Source of the DNA: UBA6054 sp963975575
Lineage (GTDB): Bacteria; Planctomycetota; Phycisphaerae; Phycisphaerales; UBA1924
Assembly (NCBI GenBank): GCA_963975575.1
Contig: CAXBHL010000002.1
Span: 62,001-126,000 of the forward strand
Length of the DNA stretch: 64,000 nt
Direction: 5' to 3'
Under the pieces are notes generated by a model, which saw only the letters and a list, made by a program, of their open reading frames with translations, did not search any database and was not told the DNA's origin. The position numbers were made by a program, and so were the translations under genes. The number at the start of each line of letters is the position of its first letter. Position 1 is the first letter of the stretch. This document shows positions 53,235 to 61,153 of this stretch, in pieces.

Positions 53235-54179
53235 TCACTCCGCAACCGTCGCGGCCGCGACGCCGGGCATGGGGTTGGCGTCGACTGGGGTGTTGAGCAC
53301 GACCACGCCCGCGTAGATCAGCCCGCCGAGCACGGCCGCCAGCGCCAGACGGTAGTAGCCGAACACCGCCAGCCCGTGCCGGTTGAGAAACCCCACCAGC
53401 CAGCGGACCGCCAGCGCGGCCGACACCGTCGCGGCCAGAAGCCCCACGGCGATGGGCGCCCACCCGATCACCTCGAACATGTTGGGCCCTTCGCCGGTCA
53501 TGGTCTTGTAGAGCGAGAACACGCACGCCCCGCCCAGCGTCGGCAGTCCGAGCAGAAAGCTGAACTCGGCCGCCCGGCGCGGGTGCAGGCCGACGAGCAC
53601 GCCGCCGGCGATGGTCATCATCGAGCGCGAGGTGCCCGGCACCATCGCCACGCACTGCAGCAGCCCGATCAGCACCGCCTGGACCATGGTGATCTCGTGC
53701 AGGTCCGGCCCGAGCCGGGACTCGTCCGGCTCGGCGCCGCCGCCGTCGCGGAACCGCTTCATCCGCGTGCGGTCGAGCACGATCATGAACACCCCCCCCA
53801 GGGCCAGGGCCGCCAGCACGCTGGGCGTGTTGAACAGCGCAGCCTCGATCAGGTCGTTGAGCAGCACGCCGAGCACCGCGGCCGGCAGGAAGGCGACGAT
53901 GATGCGCACCGCCAGCGCCAGGCCGTCGCGGTCCTTACCGAGCAACCCCTTGCACATCTGGACCACGCGCGGGAAGTAGAGCCCCAGCACCGCGAGGATC
54001 GCCCCGCCCTGGATCACGATGTTGAACGTGTCCACCGCGGCCTTCTGCTCGGCGGTCTTGTCCAGCCCCATCAGCGACGACGCGATGATCAGGTGGCCCG
54101 TCGACGACACCGGGAGGTACTCGGTGATGCCCTCGACCAGCCCGAGGATCAGGGCCTGCACCAGGTTCATCGCGTCCAT
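53235..54179 (-). CDS. uppP: undecaprenyl-diphosphatase
   Basis: UppP recycles the C55 lipid carrier of cell-wall synthesis by removing one phosphate. The 314-residue protein has the BacA signature: GITEYLPVSSTGHLI near the start and PGTSRSMMTIAGG later, with about eight membrane segments. The insert around DGGGAEPDESRLGP is longer than usual. ATG 54179 is chosen since gggag lies about 6 bases before it; ATGs at 54191 and 54170 are alternatives. It is upstream of serA in the same operon. Confidence 0.94.
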   Translation of the reverse strand: MDAMNLVQALILGLVEGITEYLPVSSTGHLIIASSLMGLDKTAEQKAAVDTFNIVIQGGAILAVLGLYFPRVVQMCKGLLGKDRDGLALAVRIIVAFLPAAVLGVLLNDLIEAALFNTPSVLAALALGGVFMIVLDRTRMKRFRDGGGAEPDESRLGPDLHEITMVQAVLIGLLQCVAMVPGTSRSMMTIAGGVLVGLHPRRAAEFSFLLGLPTLGGACVFSLYKTMTGEGPNMFEVIGWAPIAVGLLAATVSAALAVRWLVGFLNRHGLAVFGYYRLALAAVLGGLIYAGVVVLNTPVDANPMPGVAAATVAE

Positions 54180-54259
54180 GCCCGCTCCCATCGCCGCCCC
54201 GACCAACGCTCCAGCGTCCGAAAACCGTGCCGATACCTTCTCCGCCCGCGCACGGAGGG

Positions 54260-54265
54260 TAGCCT
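54260..54265 (+). promoter_or_regulatory. -10-like hexamer TAGCCT of the TrmH-like gene
   Basis: Six bases (ccgctg) separate it from ATG 54272 in the divergent gap with uppP. Confidence 0.5.
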
Positions 54266-54271
54266 CCGCTG

Positions 54272-55126
54272 ATGATCGACCGGATCACCCCGATCCATGA
54301 CCGCGATGACCCCCGCGTCGCCGCCTATCTGAACCAGAAGGACGCGTGGCTCCGCGCCGCCCACCAGCCGGACGCGCCCTCGGCATCCACCCCCACCGGC
54401 ATGGACCACGGCCGGTTCATGGCCGAGGGCGCCCTCGTCGTCGAGCACCTGCTCGCCTCGGACTACCCGGTCGAGTCTGTCCTCGTCTCCGAGCACCGCG
54501 TCGGCGCCCTCTCGGACCTGCTCGCCCGCGTGCCCAAGGGCGTGCCGGTCTACGCCGCCCCCCGTCCGGTGCTCGGGTCCATCGTCGGCTTCGACCTGCA
54601 CCGCGGCCTGCTCGCCTGCGGCCTCCGCCCGCCGCCCCGCGACCCCGCCGATCTCGCCCGGGCCAGCCGCGCGCTGATCGTGCTCGAAGAACTGAGCAAC
54701 CACGACAACATCGGCTCGGTCTTCCGCTCCGCGGCCGTGCTGGCCGGGGCGGGGGTGGGGGTGCTGCTCGGCCCGCGCTGCTGCGACCCGCTGTACCGCA
54801 AGGCGCTCCGCGTGTCCATGGGCCACGCCCTGCGCATCCCTTTCGCGACGGTCGAAGACTGGCCGGCGGGTCTGGAGCAGATCCGCTCGCTCGGGTTCGG
54901 GTTGCTCGCGATGGACCCCCGGCCGGACGCCGTGCCCATCGACCGGATCGAGCCCCCCGCCCGCCCCGCGCTGATCTTCGGGGCGGAGGGCCCCGGCCTG
55001 TCCGACGGCGTTCGGGCGTTGGTCGGACGCTCGGTCGTCATCCCGCAGGCCCCGGGCGTCGATTCGCTGAATATCGCGGTGGCCTCGGCGGTTGCCATCC
55101 ACAGACTCATCCCGCCCGTCGGCTGA
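54272..55126 (+). CDS. SpoU/TrmH-type RNA 2'-O-methyltransferase
   Basis: The 284-residue protein has an N-terminal substrate-binding domain with the repeated hydrophobic strands of the SpoU family, then the knotted methyltransferase domain: ELSNHDNIGSVFRSAAVLAG, LIFGAEGPGLSDG and PQAPGVDSLNIAVASAVA, which build the S-adenosylmethionine pocket. It methylates a ribose in rRNA or tRNA; the site cannot be told from sequence. ATG 54272 has TAGCCT 6 bases upstream and no ribosome site. The thioredoxin gene follows after 41 bases. Confidence 0.93.
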   Translation: MIDRITPIHDRDDPRVAAYLNQKDAWLRAAHQPDAPSASTPTGMDHGRFMAEGALVVEHLLASDYPVESVLVSEHRVGALSDLLARVPKGVPVYAAPRPVLGSIVGFDLHRGLLACGLRPPPRDPADLARASRALIVLEELSNHDNIGSVFRSAAVLAGAGVGVLLGPRCCDPLYRKALRVSMGHALRIPFATVEDWPAGLEQIRSLGFGLLAMDPRPDAVPIDRIEPPARPALIFGAEGPGLSDGVRALVGRSVVIPQAPGVDSLNIAVASAVAIHRLIPPVG

Positions 55127-55167
55127 CCGCCCGGGCCGAACCAATGACCAGACAACGGGAGACCGCC

Positions 55168-55794
55168 ATGCCTCTGACGACCATCGCCACCGCCCTGACC
55201 CTCTCGGCCACCCTGTTCGCGACCGCCGGCGCGCTGCCCGAGCCCAAGGCCGCTCGCCCCGTGCAGCCGCTCGTGGAGGTCGACGAGACCGCCTACGCCG
55301 CGGCCGACTGGCCCGAGCACAATAAGGACCTCTACGCCAAGGACCTCCAGGGACAGAAGCTGCCCGTGGCCCTCGGCCAGGAGACTTGGCTGACCGAGGA
55401 GCAGGACCTCAACGGCAAGGTGCTCGTGCTCGACTTCTGGGCCACCTGGTGCGGCCCGTGCATCGCCGCGGGCCCCAAGCTGGCCAAGGCGCAGAAGGAC
55501 GGGAAAGGCGACGTCAAGGTCGTGGCCATCTCCGGCCAGAGCGAAGGGGTCGACAAGGTCCGCTCCTACCTCGACGAGAACGAGCCCAAGTGGATCTATC
55601 TGCACGACGACGAGCAGCGCGTCTTCGCTCCGTTCGAGTCCCGCGGGATCCCGCTGGTCGTGGTGCTCTCCACCGACGGCGTGATCCGCTGGATCGGCAA
55701 CCCGCACGCGAAGGAGTTCGGCAAGGCCGTGTCGCAGGTCGTCGAGAACGACCCGATGATCAAGGCGCTCCGGGCCGCCAAGGCCGGGGGCTGA
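55168..55794 (+). CDS. exported TlpA-like thioredoxin
   Basis: The 208-residue protein has a signal peptide (about 1-24, ATAGA) and one thioredoxin domain with the active site FWATWCGPCIAAGPKL and the cis-Pro loop GIPLVVVLS. It would reduce disulphides outside the cytosol. ATG 55168 has cgggag 7 bases upstream; ATG 55144 is possible but would add eight polar residues before the signal. It is a paralogue of the larger gene downstream: KLPVALGQETWLTEEQDL compares with PLPSPLGSETWLTPPQNL. A terminator follows. Confidence 0.92.
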   Translation: MPLTTIATALTLSATLFATAGALPEPKAARPVQPLVEVDETAYAAADWPEHNKDLYAKDLQGQKLPVALGQETWLTEEQDLNGKVLVLDFWATWCGPCIAAGPKLAKAQKDGKGDVKVVAISGQSEGVDKVRSYLDENEPKWIYLHDDEQRVFAPFESRGIPLVVVLSTDGVIRWIGNPHAKEFGKAVSQVVENDPMIKALRAAKAGG

Positions 55795-55839
55795 CGGATC
55801 GGGTCCCCATGGGGGCACGGTTCTCTGCTCAAATCGACG

Positions 55840-55869
55840 TCGGGCGCCCGCTGGGCGCCCGATTTTTTT
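55840..55869 (+). terminator. terminator of the first thioredoxin gene
   Basis: tcgggcgccc (55840-55849) and gggcgcccga (55853-55862) form a perfect stem with loop gct, followed by ttttttt. Confidence 0.93.
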
Positions 55870-55937
55870 GATGCGGGCGTTCCATCGGGCGGTGATCGCG
55901 GTCATACTGAGAGGACCCCCATCCACGGAGACCCGCC

Positions 55938-57080
55938 ATGCCCACGCCCGCACGACTCGCCTTGACCGCCGCCTTCGTCACCGGGGCGGGTCTCTTGATC
56001 GCCGCCGCTCCGAACATCGGACGGGAAGGCGACGCCGAACACCGCGCCAAGTTCGCCGAACTCGAGTCCAGGCCGTTCGACGCGAAGACCCTGGCGACGC
56101 TGGACGCCTGGGTCGGAGGCGACGCGATCACGGCGGAATCGTTCGGGCAGGAGCGCGTCGTCGCGTTCGCCTTCATCGACGTGACCAACGCCGCCGCGAT
56201 GACCACGCTCAACACGCTCGCACGCCTGGCCCGCACCGACGCGGAGAAGGGCCTGACCGTGTTCGCCGTCCACCCCGAGGCCGGATACGAGGAGATCGAA
56301 CGGCTCGCGGGCGAGAACCGCATCCGCGTGCCGGTCGCCAAGGACCCCGGCGACGCCTTCCGCACGGCGATGCACGCCGACGACGCGCCGGACCTGTACA
56401 TCGTCGATCGCGCCGGGCAGCTGCGGTACGCTGACATCGAGACGCGGTCCCTGTCCGTGGCGGTGTACGCCCTGCTGAAAGAGTCCGCCGAGGAGGCCGT
56501 CGCCAACGCCGCGGCCGAGTCCGCCGTCCCTGCCCGGACCGCCGGGTCGGGGCCGTCCGCCAGGCCCGAAGCCGATGAGAAGCGCCGCCCCGCCACCCCC
56601 GCGGACTACGCCGCCGCGTCGTGGCCGGCGTTCAACACCGGCTCGCTCAACGCCTCCGACGTGCAGGGCAAGCCGCTGCCCTCGCCGCTGGGCAGCGAGA
56701 CCTGGCTGACGCCGCCGCAGAACCTCGCCGGCAAGGTGATCGTGCTGGACTTCTGGGCCACCTGGTGCGGCCCGTGCCACGCCATCGTGCCCACGCTCGA
56801 GCAGATGCAGACCCAGAACCCCGACAAGCTCGCCATCCTCGGCGTCGCCGGGCAGAGCGACGACCTGGGCAAGGTCCGCTCGTTCCTGGCCAACAAGCAG
56901 ACCGTCTACGGCCACCTCTTCGACCAGAACCAGCGGGTCTACCGGTCGCTGCAGGTCCGCGCCATCCCGCACGTCGTCGTGCTCTCGACCGACGGCGTGG
57001 TCCGCTGGCAGGGCAACCCGCACGAGCGAACCTTCCGGGCCGCGGTGGACCAGATCCTCCGCGTCGATCCCGGGCTCTGA
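55938..57080 (+). CDS. exported double-domain thioredoxin-like protein
   Basis: The 380-residue protein has a signal peptide (about 1-24), an N-terminal thioredoxin-fold domain without a CxxC pair (residues about 40-180), a Pro/Glu linker, and a C-terminal TlpA-like domain with FWATWCGPCHAIVPTL and RAIPHVVVLS. The second domain is clearly related to the preceding gene, while the first is divergent and probably not catalytic. This looks like a tandem duplication followed by fusion. ATG 55938 starts after cacggagacc. Confidence 0.92.
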   Translation: MPTPARLALTAAFVTGAGLLIAAAPNIGREGDAEHRAKFAELESRPFDAKTLATLDAWVGGDAITAESFGQERVVAFAFIDVTNAAAMTTLNTLARLARTDAEKGLTVFAVHPEAGYEEIERLAGENRIRVPVAKDPGDAFRTAMHADDAPDLYIVDRAGQLRYADIETRSLSVAVYALLKESAEEAVANAAAESAVPARTAGSGPSARPEADEKRRPATPADYAAASWPAFNTGSLNASDVQGKPLPSPLGSETWLTPPQNLAGKVIVLDFWATWCGPCHAIVPTLEQMQTQNPDKLAILGVAGQSDDLGKVRSFLANKQTVYGHLFDQNQRVYRSLQVRAIPHVVVLSTDGVVRWQGNPHERTFRAAVDQILRVDPGL

Positions 57081-57123
57081 CACCCGGCCCGGGGCCCGCG
57101 CCCGGACGCGGCAACAATCCGGC

Positions 57124-57675
57124 GTGAACCCGACACCATCGGACATCTGGTCCCCGCCCGCCCGCATCGTGCTGGTCGAGCCGGAGATCCCCAACAACAC
57201 CGGCTCGGTGGCCCGCACCTGCGTGGCCACCGGGTGCGCGCTGCACCTGGTCCATCCGCTGGGCTTCGACATCGACGAGAAGGCCTGCCGCCGGGCGGGC
57301 CTGGACTACTGGCCCCGCGTGGACCTGACCGAGCACGCCGATCTGGACGCCTGGGAACGCACGCTGGAGGCTCTGCCGCCCGAGCGCGGCGTCTGGTTCT
57401 TCAGCGCCCGGGCCGGTCGCTCCTTGTACGAGGCGCCGGTCCGACCGGGGGACCATCTGGTGTTCGGGCGCGAGAGCGTGGGCCTCCCGCCCGCCCTGCT
57501 CGACCGCCACCCGGACCGCCAGATCTCGATCCCCCTTCGTCCGGGGGAGCGATCGCTGAATCTCTCAAACGCAGTGTCAATCGCTGTTTACGAAATGGTT
57601 CGGAAAATGATCGGGTTCGGATCGGCCCGGGTGGACTCTGGGGGCCGTCTCCACCCGGGTTCGGGTGCCCGCTGA
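57124..57675 (+). CDS. trmL: tRNA (cytidine/uridine-2'-O-)-methyltransferase
   Basis: TrmL methylates the wobble ribose (position 34) of leucine tRNAs. The 183-residue protein has the SPOUT knot motifs VLVEPEIPNNTGSVARTCVA, HLVHPLGF, LVFGRESVGLP and IPLRPGERSLNLSNAVSIAVYE. It is about 25 residues longer than E. coli TrmL; the extra C-terminal residues after YEMVRKMIG are low-complexity. It starts at GTG 57124, with AACAAT 5 bases before it. Confidence 0.94.
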   Translation: MNPTPSDIWSPPARIVLVEPEIPNNTGSVARTCVATGCALHLVHPLGFDIDEKACRRAGLDYWPRVDLTEHADLDAWERTLEALPPERGVWFFSARAGRSLYEAPVRPGDHLVFGRESVGLPPALLDRHPDRQISIPLRPGERSLNLSNAVSIAVYEMVRKMIGFGSARVDSGGRLHPGSGAR

Positions 57676-57931
57676 CGCCGATTTCAGCCGGAGTTTGCCC
57701 GATTTGCGCCGAACATTTGATCAAAATCGAACAGATCAGCCGCTGTTTGCGTATCAATGGGGTCAGGAGTGACCCGCTCCGGACAACGGTTTAGCGAGTT
57801 TGACTCTCATTTCTCTCTGTCTCTCTCCTCTCTCCAGAACAGTGTGCCGCCCCTTGTGGGCGGTACACTGTTTTTGTACCCGGACAGATTCCCGGGTGTG
57901 GGCCGGGCCGGGTGCCGGCGTGGAGGTGCGT
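57676..57931 (+). other. trmL 3' region with possible small RNA
   Basis: No gene is seen in 256 bases. A small hairpin at 57761-57774 (ggtca ggag tgacc) shows ggag in its loop, and a C/U-rich single-stranded run (57806-57836) lies just before the terminator at 57839. TATCAAT at 57752-57758 is a weak promoter candidate. A small RNA with an exposed C/U stretch able to pair with ribosome sites is possible. Confidence 0.4.
57839..57876 (+). terminator. terminator after trmL
   Basis: acagtgtgccgccc pairs with gggcggtacactgt (57858-57871, one G-U pair), then ttttt. Confidence 0.92.
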
Positions 57932-58174
57932 GTGCGTCGATCCGGGTTCCAGACCATGCTCTCGCGGACGCGGGGCGTCGCGCTCGCCGCGGCGGCCTGT
58001 GCGGCGGTGATCCTTCCGGCCTGCCAGAAAACGCACCTGCGCCCGGACGACGTCCGCTCGCCGTACGACCGCTACGAGCGCGTCCGCGCCGAGCGCGCCG
58101 AGCCGTACCTCGAGGACGAGTTCGGGCGGCGTACGCCCAACCTCCGCGGCCGGCTCCTCGAGCGGTCCGAGTAA
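57932..58174 (+). CDS. small lipoprotein of unknown function
   Basis: The 80-residue protein has a basic start, a hydrophobic segment and a lipobox (VILPAC), then a short charged mature part of about 45 residues (YDRYERVRAERAEPYLEDEFG). No family is recognised. GTG 57932 is chosen for gtggagg 7 bases upstream; ATG 57956 is an alternative that keeps the lipobox. Confidence 0.72.
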   Translation: MRRSGFQTMLSRTRGVALAAAACAAVILPACQKTHLRPDDVRSPYDRYERVRAERAEPYLEDEFGRRTPNLRGRLLERSE

Positions 58175-58350
58175 CACGCCGCCCGGGCGTCCGACGCGCG
58201 GCCTGTCCGGTTTGTTCGGACTCCGCGCGGGATAAACCGCGTATTCCGCGCATCCGCTCCGGCCGGTGTCGAGCGATCGCGAGGAATGTGCAAGAAATCC
58301 CGCCGCTCCGCCCGATCCCTGAGATACGCTAAGGGAGAGCACCGCCCGCC

Positions 58351-59007
58351 ATGCCCGCCGCCCGATCCAAGCCGCTGCCCAGTTCGCGTGCACGCACGAA
58401 GGTGGTCTGGTGCGCTCTGGCCGGCGCGATGACCGCCGGCGTCGGCCTGCTCTCGCTGCTCGACCCCGGTTCGCCCGCCCGCACCGGCGGCGTCTCGCTG
58501 TCGCCGCTGATGGCCGTCAGCGGCACCCGCGGCGTTGAGGCGGTCCTGCAGACCCGCAACCCCATCGAAGACGGACGCTGGACCTCCATCGTCCTCGTCC
58601 ACTCCGGCTCGCCGGTCGGCTCGCCCGCCGCCATCGAGGAAAGCCACCGTGCCGTCGGCTACGACGGGCTGGGCTTCCACTTCGTGGTCGGCAACGGGGC
58701 GGGCATGTCCGAGGGCCAGATCCACGTCGGCTACCGCTGGATGGACCAGCTCGACGGCGCCCAACTCGCTGGGCTCGCCGGGTCGTCCAAGGGCATCGTC
58801 GAGGTCTGCCTGGTGGGCGACGGCGACCGCCGCCCGTTCGGCAAGGAGCAGCTGCTCCGCGCCGCCCAGCTCGTCTCGACGCTCGCCGACAACCTGGGCA
58901 TCCCGCCGGAGAGCGTCGTCCTCCACCAGGACCTCGCCCAGACCTCCAGCCCGGGGCGGTTCTTCCCGCGCCAGGCGTTTGAGGAACTGCTCGCCTCGAT
59001 GCGCTAG
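58351..59007 (+). CDS. N-acetylmuramoyl-L-alanine amidase-like protein, zinc ligand altered
   Basis: The 218-residue protein has a hydrophobic N-terminal segment (WCALAGAMTAGVGLLSLL) and an amidase-2 domain like AmpD and PGRP: IVLVHSGSPVG, YDGLGFHFVVGNG, GQIHVGYRWMDQLDGAQ and VVLHQDLAQTSSPGRFFP. Two zinc ligands are His in VHS and LHQ. The third, usually Cys in TxCPG, is Ser here (TSSPG), so zinc binding may be weaker or differ. It would cleave peptide from glycan in peptidoglycan if active. ATG 58351 follows TACGCT (58333-58338) by 12 bases. Confidence 0.85.
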   Translation: MPAARSKPLPSSRARTKVVWCALAGAMTAGVGLLSLLDPGSPARTGGVSLSPLMAVSGTRGVEAVLQTRNPIEDGRWTSIVLVHSGSPVGSPAAIEESHRAVGYDGLGFHFVVGNGAGMSEGQIHVGYRWMDQLDGAQLAGLAGSSKGIVEVCLVGDGDRRPFGKEQLLRAAQLVSTLADNLGIPPESVVLHQDLAQTSSPGRFFPRQAFEELLASMR

Positions 59008-59218
59008 TCTTGCCACCCCGATCGGGCGCCCCTCCCAGTGTGCTCTCGGGCCTTCGCGTGACGATCGGCAGCGTCGCGCCGGGGATATCATCGACTTGCC
59101 GAGCAACTGGGAGCAGACGCGGGGTGCGGCTGCAACCGGGGACCGATCGGGCCGAAAGAGCCTTGGTCGGGCGATCGCCCGGATTCTGCAGCAGGGATAA
59201 ACCCCCCGTCTTGGTGAC

Positions 59219-60139
59219 ATGGCCGACGACCTACCCGACATCCAGCCGGTCTACAAAAAGGGCGACACCGTCGAGGGCATGCGCGTCATGTCGGAGATCG
59301 GTCGGGGTGCCGCCTCGGTGATCTATCTCGTCCAGGACACCCGCAGCAAGCAGATCTGGGCCCTCAAGCACGTCCAGAAGCGCAACGCCAAGGAGCAGCG
59401 CTTCCTCGATCAGGCCGAGAGCGAGCACAAGATCGCCTGCGCCATCAACCACAGCTCGATCCGGAAAATACCCCGGATCATCAAAAAGGGCTCGCTGCTC
59501 AACACCCGCGAGCTGCTGCTGGTGATGGAGTTCGTCGACGGCGTCTCCCTCCACGAGGAGAAGCCCGAGCGCCTCGATCAGGTCATCGACGTCTTCCGCC
59601 AGACCGCCCACGGCCTGGCCCAGATGCACGACGCCGGCTACATCCACGCCGACATGAAGCCCCACAACGTCATCGTGGGCCACGACTTCGACGGCAACCC
59701 CACCGCCAAGGTCATCGACCTGGGCCAGTCCTGCAAGACCGGCACGATCAAGGAACGCATCCAGGGCACGCCCGACTACATCGCGCCCGAACAGGTCCGG
59801 CGCGGCGCCATCACCGCCCGCACCGACATCTACAACTTCGGCGCGACGATGTACTGGGTCCTGACCGGGCGCAACATCCCCACGGCCATGGGCCTCAAGA
59901 ATGATGCGCTGACCAGTTCGATCGACGAGAGCAAGATCGAGCCGCCCGTGCCCGTCCGCCAGATCGTCCCCGAGGTGCCCGAGCGTCTCGAGACGCTGAT
60001 CCTCGATTGCGTCAAGGTCCGCCCCGAGGACCGGCCCGACAACATGCACGTCGTGGCCGACAAGCTGGACCTGATCCTCGGCATCGTGCGTGCCGCCTCG
60101 GCCGCCGGCGCCCCCGCCGCCGCCGACGAAAAGAACTGA
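59219..60139 (+). CDS. serine/threonine protein kinase
   Basis: The 306-residue soluble kinase has no membrane segment: G-loop EIGRGAASVIYL (26-37), catalytic Lys K50 in WALKHV, Glu E70 nearby, HADMKPHNVIV (143-153), VIDLGQS (165-171) and GTPDYIAPEQ (183-192). Unlike most kinases the catalytic loop reads HAD rather than HRD and the metal-binding motif DLG rather than DFG, both tolerated in active bacterial kinases. The phosphatase gene starts 7 bases after its stop. The substrate is unknown. Confidence 0.92.
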   Translation: MADDLPDIQPVYKKGDTVEGMRVMSEIGRGAASVIYLVQDTRSKQIWALKHVQKRNAKEQRFLDQAESEHKIACAINHSSIRKIPRIIKKGSLLNTRELLLVMEFVDGVSLHEEKPERLDQVIDVFRQTAHGLAQMHDAGYIHADMKPHNVIVGHDFDGNPTAKVIDLGQSCKTGTIKERIQGTPDYIAPEQVRRGAITARTDIYNFGATMYWVLTGRNIPTAMGLKNDALTSSIDESKIEPPVPVRQIVPEVPERLETLILDCVKVRPEDRPDNMHVVADKLDLILGIVRAASAAGAPAAADEKN

Positions 60140-60146
60140 GCCGCCC

Positions 60147-61037
60147 GTGCCCCCGCTGGACCTGGCCAACGCCGAGGCGGTCATCGAAGCGCTCCGCGCC
60201 GGAGCGTCCGCGAACCGCGACGCCGCCTGCCGCCGCGGTTCGATCGACCGCGTCGAGGCGCCGGGCCGTCTGATCGCCACCGGCGACATCCACGACAACC
60301 CGCTCAACTTCGCCACCGTCGTCGCCGCCGCCGGGCTGACCACCGGCGACGAGCCGCCCTCGGACAACCCCGCCCACCTGACCCTGCACGAGATCATCCA
60401 CCCGCCCACGCTGGTGGGGGGTATGGACATCTCCTACCGGGGCCTGACCCGCGTGGCCGCCCTCAAGGCCCGCTTCCCCGAACACGTCCACACGCTGCTG
60501 GCCAACCACGAACTGGCCCAGGTGTACGGCGCGGGCATCGTCAAGAACGGCGTGCGGGTGGTCGACGCGTTCAACGCCGGCGTCGAGTACGTCTTCAGCG
60601 ACGACGCCGACGCGGTGCAGGACGCCATCAAGGACTTCGTGATGTCCATGCCGCTGGCATTGCGGTGCGTGTGCCCCCAGGGCGACATCCTGTGCGCGCA
60701 CTCGCTGCCGGCCGCGGCGAACATGGCCCGCTTCGACCCGACCATCCTCAGCCGCGACCTGACCGAGGACGACTACCAGCCCCGCGTGGGGTCGGCCTAC
60801 TTCATGGTCTGGGGACGCGGCTACGACGCCGAACTGCTCGAGGACCTGACCGAGCGGTGGGGGGTCAACCTGTTCATCCTGGGCCACGAGCACGCCGAGC
60901 ACGGCTACGCCCTGGTCGAGCCCAACGCCTTGGTGCTCAATACCGACCACGCCAAGGGCGTCTACCTGCCCATCGACCTGTCCAACAAGCCAAGGCTCAG
61001 CGAGTGCCCCGCGCTGGTCGTGCCGGTCACCGCCTGA
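60147..61037 (+). CDS. PPP-type serine/threonine phosphatase-like metallophosphoesterase
   Basis: The 296-residue protein has the calcineurin-type metal site: GDIHDN at 46-51, MDISYRG at 93-99 (in place of GDxxDRG), LLANHE at 117-122 (GNHE-like) and GHEHAEHG near the end. The replacement of GDxxDRG and GNHE by close variants leaves most metal ligands in place. It follows the kinase gene by 7 bases and probably opposes it or shares its substrate. GTG 60147 is inferred from the family start; no ribosome site is seen, so the kinase frame may provide translation. Confidence 0.85.
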   Translation: MPPLDLANAEAVIEALRAGASANRDAACRRGSIDRVEAPGRLIATGDIHDNPLNFATVVAAAGLTTGDEPPSDNPAHLTLHEIIHPPTLVGGMDISYRGLTRVAALKARFPEHVHTLLANHELAQVYGAGIVKNGVRVVDAFNAGVEYVFSDDADAVQDAIKDFVMSMPLALRCVCPQGDILCAHSLPAAANMARFDPTILSRDLTEDDYQPRVGSAYFMVWGRGYDAELLEDLTERWGVNLFILGHEHAEHGYALVEPNALVLNTDHAKGVYLPIDLSNKPRLSECPALVVPVTA

Positions 61038-61055
61038 CCGTCCCAGCCGAGCCCA

Positions 61056-61102
61056 ATCCCAGCCGAGCCGCATAAGCGGCCGGTCTCCCCGGCGCATTGA
61101 CC
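61056..61102 (+). repeat. hairpin repeat, copy A
   Basis: The unit begins atcccagccgagccgc and has two hairpins: gccgc-ataa-gcggc and ggtctccccggcgcattgacc, in which ggt...acc close the loop. A partial extra copy (tcccagccgagccca) precedes it at 61041. The same unit lies after glyA. Confidence 0.7.
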
Positions 61103-61153
61103 ACGGTCACCCCTCTCCGCACCCGGCCTCCGCCCCGCCGGTATCCATGCCAC

